A DNA stretch of 64,000 bases from Actinomadura craniellae (GCF_003289645.1 NZ_QLYX01000009.1:62001-126000), one strand, 5' to 3'; shown: positions 18,191 to 27,185, counted from the first letter of the stretch. Notes: generated by a model from the sequence alone, not told the origin. Numbers and translations: made by a program.

Positions 18191-18267
18191 CGCGGGGTGG
18201 AGCAGTTCGGTAGCTCGCTGGGCTCATAACCCAGAGGTCGCAGGTTCAAATCCTGCCCCCGCTACCA
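18191..18267 (+). tRNA. tRNA-fMet (CAU), copy 2
   Basis: The sequence is identical over all 77 bases to the copy at 17750, with CCA encoded. The two genes are 441 bases apart and each has its own promoter and hairpin. Confidence 0.97.
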
Positions 18268-18270
18268 GGC

Positions 18271-18305
18271 GAAAGGCCCGGAACCATCACGGTTCCGGGC
18301 CTTTC
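18271..18305 (+). terminator. hairpin after tRNA-fMet copy 2
   Basis: A perfect 15-bp stem (18271-18285 with 18291-18305) starts 4 bases after the tRNA. It also precedes the 3' end of the convergent anti-sigma gene by 17 bases. Confidence 0.75.
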
Positions 18306-18322
18306 GGTGTTCGGGTCGGCGT

Positions 18323-19321
18323 TCAGGGACCCGACAGGGCCGGGGCCGCGGCCAGCAGGTCACGGGCGAGCCGCTCGTCGCCGTCGACCAGCGCGCCGAC
18401 CTCGCCCGGATCGCGCCGGCCGCCCAGCAGGAAGCAGAACTCGAGCACGTCGAGTTCGATCGCGGTCATGAGCTCCGACCCGCTGTCCGCGCCGAGCGGG
18501 ACGAGCCAGTCGCCGCCGCCGGGGCCGGTGAGCACGACCCGGGCCATGCCGTCCGGGCGGTCGAGTTCGGCCAGCGAGAGCGCCGTCGGCAGCATCGTCA
18601 CCCCGAGGTCGGCCATCGGGTGCAGGTGTTCCGGCAGCGGGGCGGGCAGCGTCCGGCCCGCGGCCACGGCGATGTCGGCGGTGTGGATCCAGGTCTCGAA
18701 GGCGCGCGACAGGATCGTGGCGCCGACCGGCAGCGGCCATTCCAGCTCGACCAACTGGTCCCGCGCGTCCGCGCCGAGCCGCGAGCACAGGGCGGTCGCC
18801 TGGTCGCGCCAGGCCGCTCTGGTCCGCTCGGGCGGGAGGCCGCGGTGCCGGGCGAGCATGGCCGCCGTCCGCGCCGGCACGTCGTCGCCGTCCCCGGGGG
18901 CGGAGTCAGCGCCCAGCCGGGCGGCCAGCAGCCCGTCCGTGGCGGCGAGATGGGCCACCAGATCCTGGACGCTCCAGCCGTACTCGGCGACGGCGGTACG
19001 CGCCCAGTCCGGCCCGGCCAACTCGCCCAGCAGGGAGTCCAGCACCGACACCTGCGCCGCGTAGGGGGCGGCGTACCCGGGGACGGCCGGAGCCGGCGGC
19101 CGGCGGGTCAGCGCCCGGTCCAGCATTCGGGCGCGCAGCCCCACGGGCGGCCCGCCCCGCCCGGAGAGCAGGTCGTCCGCGGCGCCCAGCAGCAACGACT
19201 CGTCCGCGCAGACCCGGCAGCGGGTGAGGTGGTCGATGACGGCCGCGGACTCCTCCGCCGAGCACGCCCCCAGCACCCAGACGCCCAGCAGGGCGGAGAC
19301 GGTCTCGTGCTCGGCGTTCAT
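18323..19321 (-). CDS. anti-sigma factor with maleylpyruvate isomerase-like domain
   Basis: The 332-residue protein begins with a zinc-binding anti-sigma domain (HLTRCRVCADE, an H-x3-C-x2-C motif near residues 30-37). It continues with a DinB/MDMPI-like helical domain (VQDLVAHLAATDGLLAARLG) and a SCP-like C-terminus. It overlaps the ECF sigma gene by 4 bases (ATGA), so the two are made together. The role is inferred: hold the sigma factor until a signal, perhaps a thiol or metal change, releases it. There is no transmembrane segment, so the sensor is cytoplasmic. Confidence 0.85.
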   Translation of the reverse strand: MNAEHETVSALLGVWVLGACSAEESAAVIDHLTRCRVCADESLLLGAADDLLSGRGGPPVGLRARMLDRALTRRPPAPAVPGYAAPYAAQVSVLDSLLGELAGPDWARTAVAEYGWSVQDLVAHLAATDGLLAARLGADSAPGDGDDVPARTAAMLARHRGLPPERTRAAWRDQATALCSRLGADARDQLVELEWPLPVGATILSRAFETWIHTADIAVAAGRTLPAPLPEHLHPMADLGVTMLPTALSLAELDRPDGMARVVLTGPGGGDWLVPLGADSGSELMTAIELDVLEFCFLLGGRRDPGEVGALVDGDERLARDLLAAAPALSGP

Positions 19322-19878
19322 GGGCTGAGTCCTTCCTCGGCCAGGGCGTCGGCCATCCGCCGGAGCGCGATGCGGATGCGCGACTTGGCCGTGCCCTCCG
19401 CCAGGCCGAGGTCCTCGGCCGCCTGGCGGTAGCTGCGGCCCTTGAAGTAGGCGAGCTCGACGACCTCGCGCAACGCCGCCGGGAGCGCCTCGACGGCGCT
19501 CTGCACCCGGCCGCCGACCTCGGCCGCGGCCACCTCCTCCGCGATGTCCGGATCGGGTGGCGGGGCCTCGACCGCCTGCAACGCGCGGCGCCGCCGCTCC
19601 TCGGCACGCACGTACTCGACGGCCCGGCGGTGCGCCAGCAGGCCCAGCCACGAGCGCATGGTGCCCTTGCCCGGGTCGAAGGCCAGCGGCCGCTCCCAGA
19701 TGAAGGTGAAGACCTCCTGGGTCACGTCCTCGGCGGCCTCGCGGTTGCGGGTCACCCGGAGCGCGACCCCGTACACCAGCCGGCCGAAGAGGTCGTAGAG
19801 CTCGCCGAGCACCCGCTCGTCGCCCGCGGCGAGCCGGCCGAGCCACAGTTCGTCCTCAGCCGGTTCATCAGGTGGCAC
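19318..19878 (-). CDS. ECF RNA polymerase sigma factor (SigK-like)
   Basis: Region 2 is LYDLFGRLVYGVALRVTRNREAAEDVTQEVFTFIWER; region 4 is LPAALREVVELAYFKGRSYRQAAEDLGLAEGTAKSRIRIALRRM with a clear helix-turn-helix. The GTG at 19878 gives 186 residues, about the usual ECF length, and follows GGGAGG at a rather long spacing; an ATG at 19956 would add 26 residues. It is divergent from the DUF4331-TPR-NicO genes, which are probable targets. Confidence 0.88.
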   Translation of the reverse strand: MPPDEPAEDELWLGRLAAGDERVLGELYDLFGRLVYGVALRVTRNREAAEDVTQEVFTFIWERPLAFDPGKGTMRSWLGLLAHRRAVEYVRAEERRRRALQAVEAPPPDPDIAEEVAAAEVGGRVQSAVEALPAALREVVELAYFKGRSYRQAAEDLGLAEGTAKSRIRIALRRMADALAEEGLSP

Positions 19879-20130
19879 CGGTGACCAGCCTCCCGCGCGT
19901 CCGCAGGCCCAACGAGCCCGCGGCCGAATCCGGGGCGCATGGTACGGGTCGAGCATGACGTATCACGCGCCCCTCGGCCAGAGGTTTCATCATCCCTTGT
20001 TCGTTCGCCCGGCGGCGCGCTGCGGATGACGGAAAGGCAAGATTTTTCGCGCTGATTTTTTCCGCCCGGTCCACGCAGGCATTGAGCTGCCGAAAGGCCG
20101 CCGCCCGCGGTCGGAGAAGAAAATTCGCGT

Positions 20131-20156
20131 CATCCGGAGGGCGTCCGGCGGCGAAT
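20131..20156 (+). promoter_or_regulatory. candidate ECF promoter for the DUF4331 gene
   Basis: CATCC (20131-20135) and CGAAT (20152-20156) are 16 bases apart. They resemble the -35/-10 pair CCATCC and CCGAAT described for SigK. The site is 54 bases before the DUF4331 start and faces away from the sigma gene, so it is a plausible target of that sigma factor. Confidence 0.4.
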
Positions 20157-20209
20157 GGCTGGCAGATGCAACGGAAGCCCGCATGGACCGCGGGCGGAAG
20201 GGACCGACC

Positions 20210-21688
20210 ATGCCGACACGCCTGACGCGCCGGTCGAAGACGGCCGGGCTGCTCGCCACGGGGGCGGCGCTGCTCGCGGCCGGCGCGGTGAGCCTGGCAC
20301 CACTCCAGGCCACCGCCTCCAGCCACCGGGAGGCACCTCTCATCTCCGGACAGCCCCAGTACGACAACACCGACGTCTACGCGTTCGTGAGTCCGGACCG
20401 GCCGGACACGACCACCCTGGTCGCGAACTTCCTGCCGTTCCAGGAGCCGGCCGGGGGGCCGAACTTCTACAAGTTCGCGCAGGACGGCCGCTACGAAATC
20501 AACGTCGACAATGACGGCGACTCGCTGCCGGAGTTCACCTACCGGTGGACCTTTCAGGACCGCTACCGGAACAAGAACACCTTCCTCTACAACACCGGGC
20601 CGGTGCAGAGCCTGGACGACCCCGACCTGAACTTCCGGCAGACCTACGACCTCACCCTGATCCAGCGGCGGGCCGGGGCCGTGACGGGCACCCGCACCCT
20701 GATCTCCGGCGCCCCCGTGGCGCCCTCGCACGTCGGTGACGCCTCGATGCCGGACTACCGCAAGCTGCGGCAGCAGGCCGTCACCCAGCTGCCCGGCGGG
20801 GGCGGGACCGTGTTCGCCGGCCAGGCCGACGACCCGTTCTTCCTGGACCTGCGCGTCTTCGACCTGCTGTACGGGGGGAACCTCAAGGAGGTCGGCAACG
20901 ACACCCTGCGCGGCTACAACGTGCAGACCCTGGCGATCCAGGTCCCGACGGCGTCGCTGGCCAAGCCGGGCCAGCCGATCATCGGGGTGTACTCGGCGGT
21001 CAAGCGGCACAACGCGGTCGGCGAGGCGGTCCAGGTCTCGCGGCTGGGCATGCCGCTGGTCAACGAGGTCGTCATCCCGATCCGGGACAAGGACCGGTTC
21101 AACGCCTCGGTGCCCTGGCACGACGCCCAGTTCGGCAAGTACGTCACCGACCCGGAGCTGCCCAAGCTGCTCCAGGCGATCTACAAGCTGCCGGCCCCGG
21201 CCACCCCGCGCAACGACCTGGTGCAGGTCTTCCTGACCGGGGTGCCCAAGCTCAACCAGCCGCCCGGGGTCCGGCCGGCCGAGCAGATGCGCCTCAACAC
21301 CTCGATCCCGCCCACCGCGGCCCCCAAGCGGCTGGGCGTGCTGGACGGCGACAACGCCGGCTACCCCAACGGCCGCCGGCTCACCGACGACGTCGTCGAC
21401 ATCTCGTTGCAGGTGGTGGCGGGGGAACTGGTCGGCAAGAAGAACGACCTCGGCGACTCGGTCAACGCCAACGACCAGAAGTTCGGCACGAACTTCCCCT
21501 ACGTGGCGCTGCCGACCTCCGGCTCGGCCGTCCGCAGCACCGCGGGCGGCGTCTTCGGTCCCCGCTCGGCGAACTCGCCGGTCGAGGACGAGGGCCTGCC
21601 GATCGTGCCGCTCGCGGTGCTGGCAGCGGGCGCCGCGTTCCTGTCCGGCGGTCTCTGGGCGTGGGCCCGCAGCCGCAGGACCGGCTGA
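20210..21688 (+). CDS. secreted DUF4331 protein, membrane-anchored
   Basis: The 492-residue protein has a signal peptide (TAGLLATGAALLAAGAVSLAPLQATA) followed directly by the DUF4331 opening ASSHREAPLISGQPQYDNTDVYAF. Near its C-terminus is a membrane helix with a positive tail (LAVLAAGAAFLSGGLWAWARSRRTG). DUF4331 proteins are extracellular and of unknown function, often encoded with ECF/anti-sigma pairs. The ATG at 20210 follows GGAAGGGACC. The following TPR and NicO genes are in the same direction with short gaps, suggesting one operon. Confidence 0.88.
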   Translation: MPTRLTRRSKTAGLLATGAALLAAGAVSLAPLQATASSHREAPLISGQPQYDNTDVYAFVSPDRPDTTTLVANFLPFQEPAGGPNFYKFAQDGRYEINVDNDGDSLPEFTYRWTFQDRYRNKNTFLYNTGPVQSLDDPDLNFRQTYDLTLIQRRAGAVTGTRTLISGAPVAPSHVGDASMPDYRKLRQQAVTQLPGGGGTVFAGQADDPFFLDLRVFDLLYGGNLKEVGNDTLRGYNVQTLAIQVPTASLAKPGQPIIGVYSAVKRHNAVGEAVQVSRLGMPLVNEVVIPIRDKDRFNASVPWHDAQFGKYVTDPELPKLLQAIYKLPAPATPRNDLVQVFLTGVPKLNQPPGVRPAEQMRLNTSIPPTAAPKRLGVLDGDNAGYPNGRRLTDDVVDISLQVVAGELVGKKNDLGDSVNANDQKFGTNFPYVALPTSGSAVRSTAGGVFGPRSANSPVEDEGLPIVPLAVLAAGAAFLSGGLWAWARSRRTG

Positions 21689-21758
21689 ACCGACCGGTGA
21701 CCCGGCCCGGCCGCGCTCACCCGCGGCCGGGCCCGCCTACCGAGACGAGGTGCACACC

Positions 21759-23078
21759 ATGCCGTTCCCAGTGCGCAAGGCGACCACCGCGCTCGCGGTG
21801 GTGGCGATGGTCGCCGGGCTCACCGCGTTCTCCACGGTCGCGTTCGGCCGGGGGTTCGAGGACCCGCCGCCCGCCCCGGTCCCCGCCGCGGCCCTGGACC
21901 GGATCTCCGGCGCCGACCTGGGCCGGACCATCGGCCGGCTGCAGGAACGCCTGCGCGCGCGGCCCGACGACGCCGACTCCTGGTCGACGCTGGGCCTGGC
22001 CCACGTGGAGCAGGCCCGGCTGACCGCGGACCCGTCCCACTACCCGCGGGCCGAGAACGCGCTGCGCCGCGCGCTGCGGCTGCGGCCCGCCGGCGACGAG
22101 CAGGTACGGACCGGGCTGGCCGCGCTGGCCGCCGCCCGGCACGACTTCCCCGCCGCGCTCCGCGAGGCGGACCTGGCGCTGGCCGTCAACCCCTACGGGA
22201 CGCGGGCGCACGCCGTCCGCGTGGACGCGCTGGTGGAACTGGGCCGGTACGACGAGGCGTGGGCCGCGGTGCGCCGCGCCGACTCCCTCCGTCCCGGCAT
22301 CCCGATCTTCACCCGGTACGCCCACGTCCTGGAACTGCGCGGCGACCCCGGCCGGGCCCGCCAGGTACTGGAACGGGCCGCCGAATCCGCCACGGACCGC
22401 ACGGACGTCGCCTACGTGGCCGCCCAGCTCGGCGACCTCGCCTGGAGCCGGGGCGACCTCGCGGCGGCGGGCCGGCACCACGCCGCCGCGCTGCGCGCCG
22501 ACCCGTCCTCCCTGGCGGCCCTCGACGGCCGGGCCAGGGTGCGCGCGGCCCGCGGCGACGCCGCCGGCGCGCTGGCCGACCGGACGGCGCTCGCCGGCCG
22601 GGCACCGCTGCCCGGGTACGTGGCGGCCCTCGGCGAACTGCACGAGGCGCAGGGCCGCCCCGACCGGGCCCGGGAGCAGTACGCGGTGATGGACGCCTGG
22701 CAGGCGCTCGCCCGCACCAACGGTGTCGGCACCGACCTGGAGACCGCGCTGCTGGGCGCCGACCACGGCGCGAAGGCCGCCGCGTTGCAGGCCGCCCGGG
22801 CCGAGTGGTCGCGGCGCCGCAGCATCCACGTGGCCGACGCGCTGGCCTGGGCCCTGCACGTCAACGGGCGGGACCGCGAAGCGCTGCCCTACGCCCGGCA
22901 GGCCGCCCGGACGGGTTTCCGCGACGCCCGGTTCCTCTACCACCGGGGCATGATCGAGCGCTCCCTCGGCCGCACCGCCGACGCCCGGCGCAGCCTGACC
23001 GCCGCCCTCCGGCTCAACCCGCACTTCTCCCCGCTGGACGCGCCCAAGGCCCGGGCGGCACTGAAGGAGCTGTCGTGA
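21759..23078 (+). CDS. secreted tetratricopeptide-repeat protein
   Basis: The 439-residue protein has an N-terminal signal-like helix (TTALAVVAMVAGLTAFSTVAFG) and then at least eight degenerate TPR units, for example DADSWSTLGLAHVEQARL and DARFLYHRGMIERSLGRTADARRSLTAALRLNP. It is probably a periplasm-like scaffold for the products of its operon. It overlaps the NicO gene by 4 bases (GTGA). Confidence 0.8.
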   Translation: MPFPVRKATTALAVVAMVAGLTAFSTVAFGRGFEDPPPAPVPAAALDRISGADLGRTIGRLQERLRARPDDADSWSTLGLAHVEQARLTADPSHYPRAENALRRALRLRPAGDEQVRTGLAALAAARHDFPAALREADLALAVNPYGTRAHAVRVDALVELGRYDEAWAAVRRADSLRPGIPIFTRYAHVLELRGDPGRARQVLERAAESATDRTDVAYVAAQLGDLAWSRGDLAAAGRHHAAALRADPSSLAALDGRARVRAARGDAAGALADRTALAGRAPLPGYVAALGELHEAQGRPDRAREQYAVMDAWQALARTNGVGTDLETALLGADHGAKAAALQAARAEWSRRRSIHVADALAWALHVNGRDREALPYARQAARTGFRDARFLYHRGMIERSLGRTADARRSLTAALRLNPHFSPLDAPKARAALKELS

Positions 23079-25003
23079 CTTTCCGGAGCCCGCGATCCCG
23101 AGCAGCCCGGACGGTGCCGGTCCGGCCCGCCTGGACGGTGCCGTTCCGGCGGCCGGCTCCGGCCATGCCGTTCCCGGGGGCCGTCCGGACGGTGCCGTTC
23201 CGGAGGCAGGCCCCGGCTACGCCGCTCCCGAGGGCCGTCCGGAGGCCCGGCCGGGCGGCGATGTTCCGGCGGGGGACGGGGGCTGTGCCGTTCCACGGCG
23301 CTGGGCCGGCGACGAGACGGCGGTTCACCCCGAGGGCGCTGGGCCGGCGGGTCTTCCGGGTGAAACCGTGCCGGCGGGCCGTCGAGGCGGTGTTCCGGCG
23401 GACGGGGGAGTCATTGCGGGGCATCCCGGCCACGGTGTTCCGGCGGGCCGTCCGGGCGTGCGTGGTGCTGGCCGTGCTGGCCTGCTGCGTCGTGGGGTTG
23501 CTGGCCGTTCCGGCGTCCGCCGCGCCCGTTGCGGCGCACCCGCTCGGGGACTTCTCGGTCAACCGCTACGACGGCTTGGTGGTGGCGCCCCGGGAGGTGC
23601 GCGTCGACCACGTCCAGGACCTCGCCGAGATCCCCACGGCGCAGGTCCGGGCCGGGCTGGACGCCGCCGGGCCGGGGCCCTGGGCGGCGCGGCGGTGCGC
23701 CGAGGCGGTCCGCGCCATGGAGGTGACGATCGACGGCCGGCGCGGTGCGCCGCGGGTGCTGACGGCGCGGGCCGAGCGGCGGCCAGGCCGGGCGAACCTG
23801 CCCACGCTGCGGGTGGAGTGCGCGATCGCGGTGTCCGGGACGGGTTCCTCGATCGTCTTCCGTGACGCGGGGCTCGTCGGCGCGGCCGGCTGGCGGGAGA
23901 TCACCGCCCGCGCCGACCGGATGACGCTGACGGCCGCGGACGTCCCGGCGGCCTCCCGCAGCCGGCGCCTCTCCGGGTACCCGGAGGACCCGCTGTCCTC
24001 GCCGCCGGACCAGCGGCAGGCGTCCCTGCGGGTGCGGGCGGGCGGCCCTCCGCTGGCCGCCGACCCGGCGGTGCCCGGTGCGGGGACCGTGCTGCCGCGC
24101 GGCGCCGACGGGCCCACCCGGGCGTTCGTCGACCTGGTGTCCCGGCAGGATCTGACGCTGCCCTTCGCCGTGCTGGCCCTGCTCGTGGCGGTGGCGCTGG
24201 GCGCACTCCACGCGGTGGCGCCCGGACACGGCAAGCTGATGATGGTGGCGTACGCCGGAGGAGGCGACTCCCGGTCCGGCCGGGTCCGCCGGGAGATCTT
24301 CGTCCTGGGGACGACCGTCACCCTCACCCACACCGCGGGGGTACTGGCCCTCGGCCTACTGATCATGTCCGGCACGCTGCTGGCCCCGGCGAAGGTCTAC
24401 CCGTGGCTGAGCGTCGCGAGCGGTGTCCTGGTCGCCCTGGCGGGAACGGTGCTGCTCCGCCGCGCCGTACGCAACACCCGCACCACCGGCGGCCACGGGC
24501 ATGGCCACGGGCATGGCCACGGGCACGGGCACGGGCACGGCGACGGTCACGGGCATGGGCATGGCCACGGGCACGGCCACGGCCACGGCTACGGGCATGG
24601 GCATGGCCACGGCCACTGGCACGGGCATCGGCATGCGGGGAGGGAGGGGGCTCCCCGCCGGGGTGGGGCGGCGCTCATGGGGTTCGCGGGAGGGATGGTG
24701 CCCAATCCCTCAGCAGTGCTGGTGCTGGTCGGGGCGGCCGCGATCGGCCGGGCCTGGTTCGGGGTGGTCCTCGTGCTCGCCTACGGGGTGGGGATGGCGC
24801 TGACCCTGACGCTGGTCGGGTTGCTGGCGCTCGGCTCCGGGCGGGCCCTGTCCGGGTGGCTCCGCGCCGCCGCCCGGCCAGGGCATCGCGTCCAGTCGCT
24901 CGCCGCGCGTTCCCGGGCCGTCCTCCCGCTGGGTACCGCGACGGCCGTCGCGCTGGTCGGCCTCGGCCTCGTCCTCCGCAGCCTGCCCGCGGCCATCGCC
25001 TGA
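23075..25003 (+). CDS. NicO-family nickel/cobalt exporter-like membrane protein with His-rich loop
   Basis: From about residue 135 it has a signal-like helix (VRACVVLAVLACCVVGLLAVPASA) and an external domain. About six membrane segments follow, including ALGALHAVAPGHGKLMMVAYA, whose H-x5-H pattern is typical of NicO/HoxN transporters, and GFAGGMVPNPSAVLVLVGAAAIG. A loop of about 50 residues is almost pure His-Gly. The first 120 residues are low complexity, with repeated TVPFRR-type units, and are unlikely to fold. The coupled GTG at 23075 is used here; the true start may be further in. Confidence 0.75.
   Translation: MTFRSPRSRAARTVPVRPAWTVPFRRPAPAMPFPGAVRTVPFRRQAPATPLPRAVRRPGRAAMFRRGTGAVPFHGAGPATRRRFTPRALGRRVFRVKPCRRAVEAVFRRTGESLRGIPATVFRRAVRACVVLAVLACCVVGLLAVPASAAPVAAHPLGDFSVNRYDGLVVAPREVRVDHVQDLAEIPTAQVRAGLDAAGPGPWAARRCAEAVRAMEVTIDGRRGAPRVLTARAERRPGRANLPTLRVECAIAVSGTGSSIVFRDAGLVGAAGWREITARADRMTLTAADVPAASRSRRLSGYPEDPLSSPPDQRQASLRVRAGGPPLAADPAVPGAGTVLPRGADGPTRAFVDLVSRQDLTLPFAVLALLVAVALGALHAVAPGHGKLMMVAYAGGGDSRSGRVRREIFVLGTTVTLTHTAGVLALGLLIMSGTLLAPAKVYPWLSVASGVLVALAGTVLLRRAVRNTRTTGGHGHGHGHGHGHGHGHGDGHGHGHGHGHGHGHGYGHGHGHGHWHGHRHAGREGAPRRGGAALMGFAGGMVPNPSAVLVLVGAAAIGRAWFGVVLVLAYGVGMALTLTLVGLLALGSGRALSGWLRAAARPGHRVQSLAARSRAVLPLGTATAVALVGLGLVLRSLPAAIA
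24490..24640 (+). repeat. hexanucleotide repeat encoding the His-Gly loop
   Basis: About 24 degenerate 6-base units of the type CACGGG or CATGGC encode alternating His and Gly. Such a loop would bind several Ni, Co or Zn ions at the cytoplasmic face. The repeat is prone to length change by slippage. Confidence 0.85.
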
Positions 25004-25168
25004 ACGGTGAGTTCCCGCTCCGCGCACGTCCCGCCCGCGGCCGGTCCACCGCACGGGCGCGGCGGCGCCAGAGCGGGTTCCGCCCGGACCGGCCGCCCTT
25101 CTTTCGCGTTATCTCTCGCCTCGGGCCCCGGGGCGTGGTTGTCTCGATCATCGCGAGAGGAGAGGGTC

Positions 25169-25600
25169 ATGGCGGAACACTCCACCGACGCGCAACTGGC
25201 GGCCCTGGACCGGCTGGTCGGCACCTGGCGGATCACCGGCGGCTCGGAGGGCACGGTCACCTACCGCTGGATGGAGGGCGGCTTCTTCCTCATTCAGGAG
25301 ATCGACCTGGGGGAGAAGGACGGGGAGCGGACCAAGGGCATCGAGATGATCGGGCGGTTGCGTCCCTACGGAGCCGAGGAGCCGAGCGAGCACATCGTCT
25401 CCCGCTACTACAGCGGCATGGGCGAGACCCTCGACTACGTCTACGAAATGGACGGCGACACCCTCACCATCTGGGCGGTGGAGAAGGGATCGCCCGCCTA
25501 CTACCGCGGCACGTTCAGCGCGGACGGGAACACCCTCTCCGGAAGGTGGACCTACCCGGGCGGCGGAGGCTACGAGTCGATCGCCACCCGGATCGGCTGA
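25169..25600 (+). CDS. DUF1579-like/lipocalin-like protein
   Basis: The 143-residue protein runs LAALDRLVGTWRITGGSEGTVTYRWMEGGFFLIQE, the opening typical of the small beta-barrel DUF1579 proteins, and ends in SGRWTYPGGGGYESIATRI. It is probably a cytoplasmic ligand-binding barrel. The ATG at 25169 is preceded by GAGAGGAGAGGG. It is convergent with the reductase gene 37 bases away. Confidence 0.65.
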   Translation: MAEHSTDAQLAALDRLVGTWRITGGSEGTVTYRWMEGGFFLIQEIDLGEKDGERTKGIEMIGRLRPYGAEEPSEHIVSRYYSGMGETLDYVYEMDGDTLTIWAVEKGSPAYYRGTFSADGNTLSGRWTYPGGGGYESIATRIG

Positions 25601-25637
25601 TCAGGGCGCACGCCCCTCCGCCGGATCGAGGGGCGGG

Positions 25638-26084
25638 TCAGGCCAGAGTCACACGGAACACCGGGTAGCCGGGGGCGATCTCCAGCAGCCGCTCGTCGGG
25701 GCTGGTGTGGTCGACGCCGTCGAAGAACGCGCCCACCTCGAACTTCCACTTCTTCAGGTAGGCGGGCTTCTCGGCGTCGGGCAGTTCGGTCACGGTGAAG
25801 GACTCCACCCGGCGGCCGATCCGCAGCTCCCCACCCCCGGCCACGCGGATGTTGCGCACCCACTGGGTGTGACCGCGCGGGGCGACCAGGTAGCGCTCGC
25901 CCTCCAGGGTCAGCGGGTTGACCGGGGTGCTGCGCCACTTCCCGCTCGTGCGGCCACGGACGTACAGCACGCGCGACCCCCACAGGCTCACTCCCCGCAG
26001 GGTCAGCCAGGCGACCAGCCCGTTGGACATCCGGCCGAGCCAGCCGAACCTGCCGGGCTGGATGTGACGGGTCTCCACGCTCAT
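25638..26084 (-). CDS. deazaflavin (F420)-dependent nitroreductase family protein
   Basis: The 148-residue protein has the DUF385 pattern: LYVRGRTSGKWRSTPVNPLTLEGERYLVAPRGHTQWVRNIRVAGG, in which R-T-S-G and S-T-P-V-N contact F420. Relatives such as Ddn transfer hydride from F420H2 to quinones or nitro compounds. The gene follows a strong GGAGGAGGGG ribosome binding site. Its promoter region carries two GAGAGC-N3-GCTCTC palindromes also found before the TetR gene at 27790, so that TetR is the likely repressor. Confidence 0.85.
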   Translation of the reverse strand: MSVETRHIQPGRFGWLGRMSNGLVAWLTLRGVSLWGSRVLYVRGRTSGKWRSTPVNPLTLEGERYLVAPRGHTQWVRNIRVAGGGELRIGRRVESFTVTELPDAEKPAYLKKWKFEVGAFFDGVDHTSPDERLLEIAPGYPVFRVTLA

Positions 26085-26100
26085 ACCCCTCCTCCAAACC

Positions 26101-26167
26101 GAGAGCGGTGCTCTCGTTGCAGAGCAGTAGACATTATCGGTGAAGAAAAAGCAAGAGCACTGCTCTC
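26101..26167 (-). promoter_or_regulatory. two TetR-type operators and promoter of the F420 reductase gene
   Basis: GAGAGC-GGT-GCTCTC lies at 26101-26115 and AAGAGC-ACT-GCTCTC at 26153-26167. Reading the minus strand, the second overlaps the likely -35, a GATAAT -10 box lies between them, and the first is between the -10 and the start codon. The same 6-3-6 palindrome lies 40 bases before the TetR gene at 27790. A half-site AGAGCA occurs at 26121. Confidence 0.7.
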
Positions 26168-26206
26168 TAGCGTGTGCAGTGGTCGCTCATGTGACCGCCT
26201 CGTGGT

Positions 26207-26270
26207 CGGAGCCGCCCGCAACCGGAGCCGCCCGCAGCCGGAGTTGCGCGCAGCCGGAGTTGCGCGTGGT
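26207..26270. repeat. four tandem 16-bp repeats
   Basis: Four 16-base units start CGGAGCCGCCCGCAAC and drift to CGGAGTTGCGCGTGGT. They occupy the untranslated gap between the F420 reductase promoter and the end of the SDR gene. No gene is seen there. Confidence 0.75.
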
Positions 26271-26356
26271 TGGAGTCGTTCGGGCCAAGTCGGTGGTCGG
26301 GGTACGCGGTCCCGCTGGCGCGGCCCCGCCCAGGCGGGGCCGCGCTCGGTGGTGGG

Positions 26357-27103
26357 TCAGACCTGGGCGGCGCCGCCGTCCACGAACAGTTCCGATCCGG
26401 TGGTGTAGGAGCTCTGGTCCGAGGCGAGGAAGACGGCCGCGGCGGCGACCTCGTCGGGTCGCCCCTTCCGGCCGAGTGGGATCGGGGAGCCTTTTCGCAT
26501 CCGCCGCTCGTCCTGAGCGGCGTCGCCCAGGAAGATGTCGGCGCCGGGGGTCCCGACGGGCCCAGGGCTGATGGCGTTGACCCGGATGCCGCGGCCGGCC
26601 AGTTCGGCGGCCAGGGAGCGGACGAGGTTGCGGTCGGCGGCCTTGGTGGCGCTGTAGACGCTCATCCCTTCGCCGCCGCGGGTGGCGACGATGGAGGAGA
26701 GCAACATCACCGAGGCGCCGTCGCGCAGCAGCGACAACGCCTTCTGGACGGTGAAGAGCGCGCCCTTGACGTTGACGTCGAACGTCCGGTCGTACTGCTC
26801 CTCGGTGATGTCCTCCAGCCGGGCGTACTCGGCGACGCCCGCGTTGGCCACCACGATGTCCAGCCGGCCGCTGCGCTCTCCGATCACCGCGAAGAGCCGG
26901 TCGAGATCGTCGAGTCGCGACACGTCGCTCTGCACGCCGACGGCCCGTTCCCCCAGGCTTTCCACGGCCGCGTCCAGCTCGGTCTTGCGCCGGCCGGTGA
27001 TGTAGACGGTGGCGCCCTCGTCGGTGAAACGCCGGGCGATGCCCAGGCCGATCCCGGTCGAGCCGCCGGTCACCAGGGCCACCTTGCCCTCGAACTGCCC
27101 CAT
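26357..27103 (-). CDS. SDR family oxidoreductase
   Basis: The 248-residue classical SDR has TGGSTGIGLGIARR for NAD(P) binding, NAGVAEYA, catalytic Ser in LLSSIV and YSATKAADR in place of Y-x3-K (Tyr and Lys present). It ends with the usual FVDGGAAQV. The Arg-containing TGRRK after beta 2 suggests NADPH. It probably reduces a ketone or quinone. An upstream palindrome shared with the Rrf2 promoter region suggests control by that regulator. Confidence 0.9.
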   Translation of the reverse strand: MGQFEGKVALVTGGSTGIGLGIARRFTDEGATVYITGRRKTELDAAVESLGERAVGVQSDVSRLDDLDRLFAVIGERSGRLDIVVANAGVAEYARLEDITEEQYDRTFDVNVKGALFTVQKALSLLRDGASVMLLSSIVATRGGEGMSVYSATKAADRNLVRSLAAELAGRGIRVNAISPGPVGTPGADIFLGDAAQDERRMRKGSPIPLGRKGRPDEVAAAAVFLASDQSSYTTGSELFVDGGAAQV

Positions 27104-27121
27104 TGCCGTCCCCTTCTTGAA

Positions 27122-27138
27122 GTAACTGTTGTTGTTAC
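27122..27138 (-). promoter_or_regulatory. candidate Rrf2 operator before the SDR gene
   Basis: GTAAC-TGTTGTT-GTTAC is a palindrome 19 bases before the SDR start. A related, less perfect site containing AACAGTATGTGTTAC lies before the Rrf2 gene near 27632-27648. Confidence 0.5.
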
Positions 27139-27185
27139 ATTTATGGCCGTTGTGAAGGCCGGACGCCGATGCCCGGACGACCCCG

